This document shows, piece by piece, positions 1 to 5,341 of a stretch of DNA of 7,304 nt (position 1 is the stretch's first letter; each line of letters begins with the position of its first letter). A program made the translations under genes and the position numbers. Origin of the DNA: an uncultured Faecalibacterium sp. (lineage in GTDB: Bacteria; Bacillota; Clostridia; Oscillospirales; Ruminococcaceae); contig CAKSZF010000074.1 of the NCBI GenBank assembly GCA_934525405.1, forward strand, positions 1-7,304. Direction: 5' to 3'. The notes below the pieces were generated by a model. That model was not told the DNA's origin. It saw only the letters and a program-made list of their open reading frames with translations, and did no database searches.

Positions 1-461
1 CTGTCGGCGCTGGTGTAGACGATGAGGGCGTTTTCCCGCATGGCCTGTTCGCCGTAGTCCTTCAGCACCTGCGTGCCGGAATAGGGCTTGTTGCACAGCA
101 CCTTGTGGCCGGTCTTTTGCTCATACTCCCGGATCAGCTCCTCCGGGAAGCCCTCGGGGAAGGTGGGCAGCGGCTCCGGGCTGACCACACCGGCGATCTC
201 CCAGTGGCCGATGGTGGTATCCTTGCCCATGCTCTGCTCCTGCAGGCGGGCAAAGGCAGCCGCCGGGGCATCCGTCTTTTCCCCTGCGGTCACGCCGTCA
301 ATGTTGAACAAGCCCAGCTTGCGCAGATTGGGACAGTTGAAATTGGGGTGGTTCGCAATGGCACCCAGGGTATTGGTGCCTGCATCGCCGAAGGCAGCGG
401 CATCCGGCTCTGCTCCAATGCCAAAGCTGTCCAACACGATTAGAAAAACACGTTTTTCCAT
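1..461 (-). CDS. deoB: Phosphopentomutase, N-terminal part (cut by window edge)
   Basis: This enzyme interconverts (deoxy)ribose-1-phosphate and (deoxy)ribose-5-phosphate in cytosolic nucleoside salvage. About 153 of the usual roughly 390-400 residues are visible; the frame runs open off position 1. The N-terminus reads MEKRVFLIVLDSFGIG followed by a PDA motif, the alkaline-phosphatase-superfamily DeoB signature. Asp11 is the expected metal ligand. The GKDT-x-x-GHWE motif follows at residues 79-88, and Thr82 aligns with the phosphorylated catalytic threonine (Thr85 of the Bacillus cereus enzyme, from memory). The ATG at 461-459 is chosen because a GGAG ribosome site (470-473) lies 8 nt upstream and no earlier start fits. 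The gene is divergent from pyk and has its own promoter at 519-547. The later metal ligands lie outside the window, so integrity of the C-terminal half is unknown. Confidence 0.95.
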   Translation of the reverse strand, partial: MEKRVFLIVLDSFGIGAEPDAAAFGDAGTNTLGAIANHPNFNCPNLRKLGLFNIDGVTAGEKTDAPAAAFARLQEQSMGKDTTIGHWEIAGVVSPEPLPTFPEGFPEELIREYEQKTGHKVLCNKPYSGTQVLKDYGEQAMRENALIVYTSAD

Positions 462-479
462 AATGGTCACTCCATTTCT

Positions 480-495
480 CCGGGGCGCGCCCCGG
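480..495. repeat. Perfect 16-bp GC palindrome in the deoB leader
   Basis: CCGGGGCGCGCCCCGG is identical to its reverse complement. It lies between the predicted deoB start point (about 510) and the GGAG ribosome site (470-473), ending 6 nt before the latter. As RNA it can form a 6-bp all-GC stem with a CGCG loop; as DNA it is a two-fold symmetric site. No T-run follows, so it is not an intrinsic terminator. Whether it affects translation, mRNA stability or protein binding cannot be told from sequence. Confidence 0.6.
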
Positions 496-518
496 AACAG
501 TACTACTTTATTATCCTT

Positions 519-547
519 ATTATAAGCAAAAAGCCCCTCGGATGCAA
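519..547 (-). promoter_or_regulatory. Sigma-A type promoter for deoB
   Basis: On the minus strand a TTGCAT -35 box (542-547) is followed after exactly 17 bp by a perfect TATAAT -10 box (519-524). The expected start point is near 510-513, giving a leader of about 50 nt to the deoB ATG at 461. It faces away from the pyk promoter at 708-736. Confidence 0.8.
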
Positions 548-641
548 GAGGAAGCAGCCTTGTGCGGTCTTATCAGTTTTTGCGTTTTGCAGCAGTTTTC
601 CCCTGTCAGACAGCGCACGGAAAGCTGCGGCACATCGTTAA

Positions 642-686
642 AAGTTTTGCAATCTTTCCTTTGGGCATCAGCAGATGCAAAAACTT
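642..686. repeat. Imperfect inverted repeat upstream of the pyk promoter
   Basis: AAGTTTTGCA (642-651) faces TGCAAAAACTT (676-686), complementary over 10 bp with one extra A. Within the interval a small hairpin GCATC-AGCA-GATGC (665-678) overlaps the right arm. The element ends about 20 bp upstream of the pyk -35 box, a typical place for an activator or repressor site. No T-run follows in either direction, so it is not a terminator. Function is unknown. Confidence 0.35.
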
Positions 687-707
687 GTATTCAAGCAAAA
701 ATTCCTC

Positions 708-736
708 TTGCTCTCTTGCACCGGAATGATTATAAT
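708..736 (+). promoter_or_regulatory. Sigma-A type promoter for pyk-luxS
   Basis: TTGCTC (708-713) and a perfect TATAAT (731-736) are separated by exactly 17 bp. The predicted start point is near 743, leaving an untranslated leader of about 140 nt before the pyk ATG at 885. A second TTGCAC at 716-721 is only 9 bp from the -10 box and is not usable as a -35. Confidence 0.8.
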
Positions 737-820
737 AATAGGTGGTAGAGTTTTGGGTTTTCCCGCTCTGCCATATAAACCAACCCGCTGTACCGAGAGC
801 TTTTGCTCCCATTGGTCATA

Positions 821-845
821 CACAGCAGCCTGCAGGGATGCTGTG
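821..845 (+). promoter_or_regulatory. Hairpin in the pyk leader
   Basis: CACAGCA (821-827) pairs with TGCTGTG (839-845), a perfect 7-bp stem around an 11-nt loop that itself contains the palindrome CCTGCAGG. It ends about 26 nt before the GGAGG ribosome site (872-876). It is followed by CCGGATATAG rather than a T-run, so it is not an intrinsic terminator. It could stabilise the 5' end of the mRNA or be a regulatory element. I recognise no known riboswitch or T-box signature in the leader. Confidence 0.4.
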
Positions 846-884
846 CCGGATATAGGTAAGAGAGAGTTGACGGAGGTATATTGC

Positions 885-2636
885 ATGAGAAAGACGAAAA
901 TTATTTGCACCCTTGGCCCTTCCACCGATAAGGAAGGCGTTCTGCGCGATCTGATCGCCAACGGCATGAACGTGGCCCGCTTCAATTTTTCCCACGGTTC
1001 CCACGAGGAGCATCTGGGTCGCCTTGAAAAGCTGAAGGCTCTGCGCGAGGAGCTGGGCAAGCCCGTGGCTGCACTGCTGGACACCAAGGGTCCCGAGATC
1101 CGCCTGAAGGACTTCAAGAACGGCGTTGAGAATCTGGTTGCAGGCCAGACCTTTACCCTGACCACCCGCGATGTGGAGGGCACCAACGAGATCTGCTCCA
1201 TCACCTACAAGGATCTGCCCATGGACGTGGAGCCGAACGGCACCATCATGCTGGACGACGGCCTGATCAAGCTGCAGATCCAGACCGTGAACGACACCGA
1301 CATCGTCTGCACCGTACTGAACAGCGGCAAGATCAAGAACAAGAAGGGCGTCAACGTGCCCGGCGTGCACCTGTCCATGCCGTATATGAGCCAGCGCGAT
1401 AAGGACGACATCATCTTCGGCATCCAGCAGGGTTACGATTTCATCGCCGCCTCCTTTGTGCGCACCGCACAGGATGTGTACGATATCCGCAACCTGCTGA
1501 ACCAGTACGATTCCAACATCCGCATCATTGCAAAGATCGAGAACCGCGAGGGCGTGAACAACATCGACAGCATTCTGGCTGCTGCCGACGCCGTGATGGT
1601 GGCCCGTGGCGATCTGGGCGTGGAGATCGACTTCACCGAGCTGCCCGGCATCCAGAAGACCATCATCGACCGCTCCTTCTCCTTCGGCAAGCCCATCGTC
1701 ACCGCTACCCAGATGCTGGACAGCATGATCGTGAACCCCCGCCCCACCCGCGCGGAGATCTCGGACGTGGCAAACGCCATTTACGATGGCACCTCTGCCA
1801 TTATGCTGTCTGGTGAGACCGCTGCCGGTGCCTACCCCGTGGAGGCACTCAAGACCATGTCCGCCATTGCTGAGCGCACTGAGCAGGAGGGCTTCCATCT
1901 GCGTGGCCGCCAGATGGATTTCAACCCCGGCAAGATCAGCGTCTCTGACGCTACCGCCCATGCTGCCTGCCTGACCGCACGGGACGTGAACGCCGCCGCC
2001 ATCGTTACCGTGTCCGAGTCCGGCACCACTGCCCGCCTGTTGAGCAAGTACCGCCCGCAGCAGCCCATCATTGCCTGCGTCATGCGCGAGCAGGTGCAGC
2101 GTCAGCTGTCCCTGAGCTGGGGCATCACTCCGCTGATGATGTCGCTGGCACACAGCACCGATGAGCTGATTGAGATGTCCACTGCTCTGGCTAAGGAGAA
2201 CGGCTATCTGCACAACGGCGAGCTGGCTGTTGTGACCGCAGGCGTGCCCGTGGGCGTTTCCGGCACCACCAACATGATCAAGATCCACATGGTGGGCAAC
2301 TGTCTGGCTACCGGCGTGGGTGTCGGCCCCGAAAACAACGATGTTGCCAGCGGCAAGGCCTGTGTCTGCCGCACCATGGACGAGGTGCGCGCCAAGTTCA
2401 AGCCCGGTATGGTGCTGGTGGTTCCCTCCACCAGCAACGAGATGCTGGGCTTTGTGCGCGACGCTGCCGCTCTGGTGGTAGAGGAGCCCGGCCTGAACAG
2501 CCACGCCGCCATTGCCGGCAAGGCACTGCTGAAGCCCACCGTTGTGGGTGCCGCTGGTGCTACCAGCCACATCCGCGATGGTCTGATGGTGGCTGTGGAC
2601 TGCGCACACGGCAGTGTGCAGCGCCTGCAGGGCTAA
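885..2636 (+). CDS. pyk: Pyruvate kinase with extra C-terminal domain
   Basis: The enzyme transfers phosphate from phosphoenolpyruvate to ADP in the last step of glycolysis, in the cytosol. The 583 residues match the long Bacillus/Clostridium form (about 585). Seen in order: MRKTKIICTLGPST at the N-terminus, ARFNFSHG (31-38), DTKGPEIR (66-73), the active-site signature IIAKIENREGV with Lys217, and ARGDLG with Asp243. The TATQMLDSM, RPTRAEISDVANA and SGETAAG blocks follow. Glu71, in the GPEIR motif, is the residue linked to potassium dependence in this family. The last roughly 110 residues form the extra PEP-utiliser-like domain, with an NSHAAIAGK block and His540; in Bacillus this form responds to AMP and ribose-5-phosphate. 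The ATG at 885 is chosen over the in-frame ATG at 675 because GGAGG (872-876) lies 8 nt upstream and the promoter lies between them. It is followed 22 bp later by luxS. Confidence 0.97.
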   Translation: MRKTKIICTLGPSTDKEGVLRDLIANGMNVARFNFSHGSHEEHLGRLEKLKALREELGKPVAALLDTKGPEIRLKDFKNGVENLVAGQTFTLTTRDVEGTNEICSITYKDLPMDVEPNGTIMLDDGLIKLQIQTVNDTDIVCTVLNSGKIKNKKGVNVPGVHLSMPYMSQRDKDDIIFGIQQGYDFIAASFVRTAQDVYDIRNLLNQYDSNIRIIAKIENREGVNNIDSILAAADAVMVARGDLGVEIDFTELPGIQKTIIDRSFSFGKPIVTATQMLDSMIVNPRPTRAEISDVANAIYDGTSAIMLSGETAAGAYPVEALKTMSAIAERTEQEGFHLRGRQMDFNPGKISVSDATAHAACLTARDVNAAAIVTVSESGTTARLLSKYRPQQPIIACVMREQVQRQLSLSWGITPLMMSLAHSTDELIEMSTALAKENGYLHNGELAVVTAGVPVGVSGTTNMIKIHMVGNCLATGVGVGPENNDVASGKACVCRTMDEVRAKFKPGMVLVVPSTSNEMLGFVRDAAALVVEEPGLNSHAAIAGKALLKPTVVGAAGATSHIRDGLMVAVDCAHGSVQRLQG

Positions 2637-2658
2637 AGCATAAAAGGAGAACCGTAGT

Positions 2659-3111
2659 ATGGAACGTATCGCAAGCTTTTGCGTGGATCACACCCGGCTG
2701 GAGCGCGGGATGTATCTGAGCCGTCAGGACGGCGATGTGCTCACCTGGGACATCCGCATGAAAAAACCCAATCAGGGCGATTACCTGACCACCGCCGCCG
2801 CCCACACGCTGGAGCACCTGTTTGCCACCTACGCGCGCAACAGCGCCGTGAAGGACGGGGTGATCTATGTTGGCCCCATGGGCTGCCGCACCGGCTTTTA
2901 CCTGCTCACCCGAGGACTGACCCCGGCGCAGGCATTGCAGCTGACGGTGGATGCCTACTGCTTTATGGCCAATTTCGAGGGCGCTGTGCCCGGTGCCAGC
3001 GAGGTGGAGTGCGGCAACTACCGCGATATGGATCTGCCTGCCGCCAAGGCTGAGGCCGCTGCCATGCTGCCTGTGCTGGAAGGCCTGACCGCAGAGGATC
3101 TGCACTACTGA
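2659..3111 (+). CDS. luxS: S-ribosylhomocysteine lyase (AI-2 synthesis)
   Basis: LuxS splits S-ribosylhomocysteine into homocysteine and 4,5-dihydroxy-2,3-pentanedione, the precursor of the AI-2 signal; it is a cytosolic metal-dependent homodimer in the activated methyl cycle. The 150 residues are within the usual 150-160. The HTLEH motif gives His49, Glu52 and His53, and ECGNY gives Cys118; His49, His53 and Cys118 are the metal ligands. GPMGCRTGFY supplies the catalytic Cys76, so all key residues are present. The ATG has GGAG (2646-2649) 9 nt upstream. It lies 22 bp after pyk with no promoter or terminator between, so it is probably co-transcribed, and it ends just before a strong terminator at 3122-3163. 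No mtnN/pfs or methionine gene is visible, so the pyk pairing is the notable feature. Confidence 0.97.
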   Translation: MERIASFCVDHTRLERGMYLSRQDGDVLTWDIRMKKPNQGDYLTTAAAHTLEHLFATYARNSAVKDGVIYVGPMGCRTGFYLLTRGLTPAQALQLTVDAYCFMANFEGAVPGASEVECGNYRDMDLPAAKAEAAAMLPVLEGLTAEDLHY

Positions 3112-3121
3112 TCTATGAACC

Positions 3122-3163
3122 AAAAGGAGCACCACACAGTATTTTTGTGCGGTGCTCCTTTTT
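3122..3163 (+). terminator. Intrinsic terminator after luxS (probably works both ways)
   Basis: GGAGCACC (3126-3133) pairs with GGTGCTCC (3151-3158). After one A/C mismatch, CACA (3135-3138) pairs with TGTG (3146-3149) around a 7-nt loop. AAAA precedes the stem and TTTTT (3159-3163) follows it. It begins 10 bp after the luxS stop. The A-run on the left gives TTTT on the minus strand, so it could also stop transcription coming from the HAD gene. Confidence 0.9.
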
Positions 3164-3179
3164 GCTGTGAGACGATTTT

Positions 3180-3208
3180 AAATATCCTCCGCTTTGCTCT
3201 GGATATTT
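3180..3208. repeat. AT-rich inverted repeat between tandem terminators
   Basis: AAATATCC (3180-3187) and GGATATTT (3201-3208) are perfect 8-bp complements around a 13-nt loop. It is AU-rich and followed by TTTTC only on the plus strand, so at best it is a weak terminator. It lies between the two strong hairpins that separate the convergent operons. Confidence 0.35.
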
Positions 3209-3233
3209 TCAGCAGAATCATTATTTATAATTT

Positions 3234-3276
3234 TAGCGCAGGGGAACGTCTGCGGACGTTCCCCTGCGCTATTTTT
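3234..3276 (+). terminator. Second, very strong hairpin terminator in the convergent region
   Basis: TAGCGCAGGGGAACGTC (3234-3250) and its exact complement (3255-3271) form a 17-bp perfect stem with the 4-nt loop TGCG, followed on the plus strand by TTTTT (3272-3276). On the plus strand it acts as a backup for pyk-luxS. On the minus strand it lies just after the HAD stop codon (3290), but is followed by AAATTATAAAT rather than T's. For that gene it would mainly be a 3'-end-protecting hairpin, with final termination perhaps at 3122-3163. Confidence 0.85.
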
Positions 3277-3289
3277 ACTAAAAGAAATC

Positions 3290-4132
3290 TCAAATCAGCC
3301 CCAAGGCTGCAAACTCCTTAGCAATGCCGTCCTCGTACACCGAGGGGGCAATGCGGTCGCAGCGTTGCTTCAGGCTTGCAGAGCCGTTGGCCATACAGAC
3401 GCTGATGCCGACCACATCGGTCATCTGCAGGTCGTTGTCACTGTCGCCAAAGCCGATGCTGTCCTGCAGGGGCACGCCGAGATAGTCGCAGACGGCCTTG
3501 ATGCCGCGCCCTTTATCAAATTTGCGGTTGATGAGTTCACCGTTCACATAGCCGCCGTCCAGACCGTCCAGCTTGCTCTCGCAGAACACGAATCTGTCCT
3601 CGTACAGGCGCTTTGCCTCGTCCAAGTCCTCGCTGCGCTCTGCGATATATACGATCTTATACAGCGGCTCGCCCTTGTACTCGGCCAGCGGGCTGATGGT
3701 CATGCCGTCCTCCATAGCCTTGCGCCAGCGGGCGGCTTCGCTGTTCAGGGGGCCTGCATCCCGGTGGGTGAAGCTCCAGCGCTCGATCATCTTCAGGCTG
3801 CCATAGGTGGCATCCCGCGCTTCCAGCGTACACTCTACGCCGTGGCGCTCCATGGCGCTGCGCACGTCCTTTGCCAACTGCGACTCCATAGGCAGGTCTA
3901 CCAGCACCTTGTCCCCGCAAAAAACATAACCACCGGCGCTGCACACTGCGCCGTCAAAGCCGTAGTCCAGCAGCGGCTGGGTCATACGCAGATTGCGCCC
4001 GGTGCACAGAAACAGCTTATGGCCGTTGGCGTGTGCTTTGCGCAGCGCCTCCACCGTGCTTTGGGGAATCAGCATCTCGCCCGGGGGCAGCAGAGTGCCA
4101 TCAATATCTAAAAAAATCAGCTTTTGTTTCAT
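3290..4132 (-). CDS. Cof-type HAD-superfamily phosphatase (HAD-IIB)
   Basis: This is a probable cytosolic phosphatase of sugar phosphates or related metabolites; the exact substrate cannot be read from sequence. The 280 residues carry all four HAD motifs: motif I DIDGT with nucleophile Asp9 and acid/base Asp11, motif II Thr44 in CTGR, motif III Lys207 in the FDKGRGI block, and motif IV GDSDND with Asp230 and Asp234. A cap domain of about 120 residues between motifs II and III is typical of the Cof/YidA-like C2 cap group. The ATG at 4132 has GAGG (4138-4141) 5 nt upstream. It starts 14 nt after the LacI-family gene ends, with no terminator between, so the two are probably one transcript and this gene may share that regulator's control. 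Confidence 0.92.
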   Translation of the reverse strand: MKQKLIFLDIDGTLLPPGEMLIPQSTVEALRKAHANGHKLFLCTGRNLRMTQPLLDYGFDGAVCSAGGYVFCGDKVLVDLPMESQLAKDVRSAMERHGVECTLEARDATYGSLKMIERWSFTHRDAGPLNSEAARWRKAMEDGMTISPLAEYKGEPLYKIVYIAERSEDLDEAKRLYEDRFVFCESKLDGLDGGYVNGELINRKFDKGRGIKAVCDYLGVPLQDSIGFGDSDNDLQMTDVVGISVCMANGSASLKQRCDRIAPSVYEDGIAKEFAALGLI

Positions 4133-4146
4133 TTGTTCCTCTTTTT

Positions 4147-5139
4147 TTACAGTGAGCCGCGCTCTACCAGCGTATAGCCCAGCGTGGTCTGGCGCACCGG
4201 CGCAGCGTCCGGCTCGGTATGCTCTAAGCTTTGCAGTAGCATCCGGGCAGCTTCCTGCCCGACCTGCCGCTGATAGAAGCGGATGGTGGTCAGGCCGGGT
4301 TCCACCACCTTGCCTGCCCAGTTGTCTCCGATGCCGGCAAGGCCGACATCCTGCCCTACTTTGCGCCCGGCGTTGCGCAGCACCTGCAAAGCGCCAAAGG
4401 CCACGGTGTCTGTCACGCAGACCACACCATCCAGCTGCGGGCAGCGTGCCAGCAGCTCCTCCATGCAGCGGTGCCCTTCTTCCATGGAAAAGGCGGCGCA
4501 GTAAGCGCGGGGCAGACCATCTGCGTTCAGTCCGGCCTCCCGCAGTGCATCCTGCACACCCTGACGGCGGGCTATGCCGGTGGCGGCGTCCTGCTCGCTA
4601 CCGCCGATGTACACGATATTTTTGCGGCCATGCTCCAGCATCTTCCGGGTCAGGTCGCGGGCGGCAGAGCGGTCATCGTTATAAACGCAGGGCAGATCTG
4701 CAAAGCGCTGCCCTGTTACTACCACGGGCACACGGCAGTCCTTCAGCGCTTTGCACAGCTGCGGGCTGGAATCATAGCCCAGCAGAATGATCCCGGCCAC
4801 ATGGTTGCGCTGCAATGCTGTAAGATATTCCAGCTCCATCTGTCCGTCCAGTTCGGTGTCTGCCAGCAGCATCAGGTAGCGGCTGGCCCCCAGCTCGGCT
4901 GCAATGCCGCTGGTAATCTGCCCCACCGACTGGGAGCTGATGCTGGGCACGATGACCCCCACCTGACGCACCTTGCCAGTGCGCAGGGTCTGGGCGGCAG
5001 TGTCCGGGCTGTAACCAGTCTTTTCCACTACGGCTTGTATTACGGCACGCTTCTGCTCGCTGAGAGGTCCGCCGTTCAAATAGCGGCTGACCGCAGCACT
5101 GGAAACGCCTGCCAGCTTTGCAATATCATTGATGGTCAT
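4147..5139 (-). CDS. LacI/GalR-family transcriptional repressor
   Basis: This is a DNA-binding regulator that probably responds to a sugar or sugar phosphate. The first 23 residues are a classic LacI helix-turn-helix (MTINDIAKLAGVSSAAVSRY, then LNGG), followed by a hinge to about residue 58. A periplasmic-binding-protein-like effector domain runs from about Val60 (VGVIVPSISS) to the end. The 330-residue length is normal. The RYLNGG-x-LSE-x-KR wording resembles Firmicutes regulators sometimes annotated ScrR-like, but the ligand is not assigned here. The ATG at 5139 has GGAG (5149-5152) 9 nt upstream. A promoter at 5193-5221 and an operator-like palindrome at 5174-5187 suggest autorepression. 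The HAD phosphatase follows 14 bp downstream. No transporter or glycosidase is in view, so its other targets must lie elsewhere. Confidence 0.94.
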   Translation of the reverse strand: MTINDIAKLAGVSSAAVSRYLNGGPLSEQKRAVIQAVVEKTGYSPDTAAQTLRTGKVRQVGVIVPSISSQSVGQITSGIAAELGASRYLMLLADTELDGQMELEYLTALQRNHVAGIILLGYDSSPQLCKALKDCRVPVVVTGQRFADLPCVYNDDRSAARDLTRKMLEHGRKNIVYIGGSEQDAATGIARRQGVQDALREAGLNADGLPRAYCAAFSMEEGHRCMEELLARCPQLDGVVCVTDTVAFGALQVLRNAGRKVGQDVGLAGIGDNWAGKVVEPGLTTIRFYQRQVGQEAARMLLQSLEHTEPDAAPVRQTTLGYTLVERGSL

Positions 5140-5173
5140 GGGGTTTTTCTCCGTTCCCTCTCCGGTAGCAATG

Positions 5174-5187
5174 TGTAAACGTTTTCA
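5174..5187 (-). promoter_or_regulatory. LacI/cre-type operator at the repressor's start site
   Basis: The minus strand reads TGAAAACGTTTACA, which fits the catabolite-response consensus TGWAANCGNTNWCA at every position and has the central CG typical of LacI-family operators. It begins 5 bp downstream of the -10 box (5193-5198) and covers the expected start point. A bound repressor would block the promoter, which suggests autoregulation by the adjacent LacI-family protein or control by a CcpA-like protein. Sequence alone cannot choose between these. Confidence 0.7.
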
Positions 5188-5192
5188 TTCTT

Positions 5193-5221
5193 ATTATAAA
5201 TCCGTTTCACATTTCCTGCAA
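5193..5221 (-). promoter_or_regulatory. Sigma-A type promoter for the LacI-HAD operon
   Basis: On the minus strand TTGCAG (5216-5221) and a perfect TATAAT (5193-5198) are spaced by 17 bp. The start point is expected near 5186, inside the operator at 5174-5187, about 47 nt before the ATG. The spacer contains TGTGAAACGG, which looks like a second, degenerate operator half-site. Confidence 0.8.
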
Positions 5222-5243
5222 GAGGTGCAATGACCGTTTTTCT

Positions 5244-5266
5244 GCGGAGCCATCCGCCGCTTTTTT
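5244..5266 (+). terminator. Terminator-like hairpin on the plus strand, no matching gene
   Basis: GCGGA (5244-5248) pairs with TCCGC (5253-5257) around GCCA. After CGC, a run of six T's (5261-5266) follows on the plus strand. Both flanking genes are on the minus strand, where the hairpin is followed by AGAAAAAC and would not terminate. No plus-strand gene precedes it, so its target is unclear; the 5-bp stem and the gap before the T-run make it only a candidate. Confidence 0.35.
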
Positions 5267-5320
5267 GGTTGTTTTGCACAATACAGCCGTATTTGCTTTC
5301 CAATTTCCTACCAGATTTGC

Positions 5321-5341
5321 AAAAATATTGTGCTTACACAA
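5321..5341 (-). terminator. Weak terminator overlapping the stop codon of the HEPN-like gene
   Basis: On the minus strand TTGTG (5337-5341) pairs with CACAA (5328-5332) around TAAG, then TATTTTT follows. The TAA stop of the upstream gene (5334-5336) lies in the loop. The stem is only 5 bp and A/T-rich, so efficiency is doubtful. No better minus-strand terminator is visible before the LacI promoter, and some read-through into the regulator is possible. Confidence 0.45.

Larger units (their letters stand above)
462..884. other. Divergent deoB/pyk intergenic region (423 bp)
   Basis: This stretch has no convincing gene. It holds, in order, the deoB leader with its palindrome, the deoB promoter, about 160 bp between the two -35 boxes, the pyk promoter and the roughly 140-nt pyk leader. 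The middle part is rich in TTTTGC/GCAAAA motifs and contains a short palindrome CTGTCAGACAG (603-613) and an inverted repeat at 642-686. The frame running into pyk from 675 crosses the pyk promoter and is not expected to be translated. Confidence 0.7.

Noticed and set aside
88..525. Plus-strand open frames opposite deoB
   Set aside because: The minus-strand frame carries clear phosphopentomutase motifs; the plus frames are shadows.
838..855. Leader-peptide ORF ATG-CTG-TGC-CGG-ATA-TAG in the pyk leader
   Set aside because: It is only five codons, has no convincing ribosome site, and shows no run of regulatory codons.
675..884. Upstream in-frame extension of pyruvate kinase starting at 675
   Set aside because: The extension crosses the predicted promoter and leader, has no ribosome site at 675, and known pyruvate kinases start at the MRKTKI-type N-terminus, which has a perfect GGAGG site.
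816..2609. 597-codon open frame antisense to pyk
   Set aside because: It is a His/Gly/Ala/Val-rich shadow of a highly conserved pyruvate kinase gene, produced by GC-rich codon bias; it has no family resemblance and no ribosome site.
3226..3231. TATAAT in the convergent terminator region, possible plus-strand promoter
   Set aside because: No -35-like box lies 16-18 bp upstream, and the sequence would fire directly into the 17-bp terminator.
3194..4111. 305-codon plus-strand open frame opposite the HAD gene
   Set aside because: It is antisense to a gene with all four HAD motifs intact, has no recognisable domain, and starts inside the terminator region.
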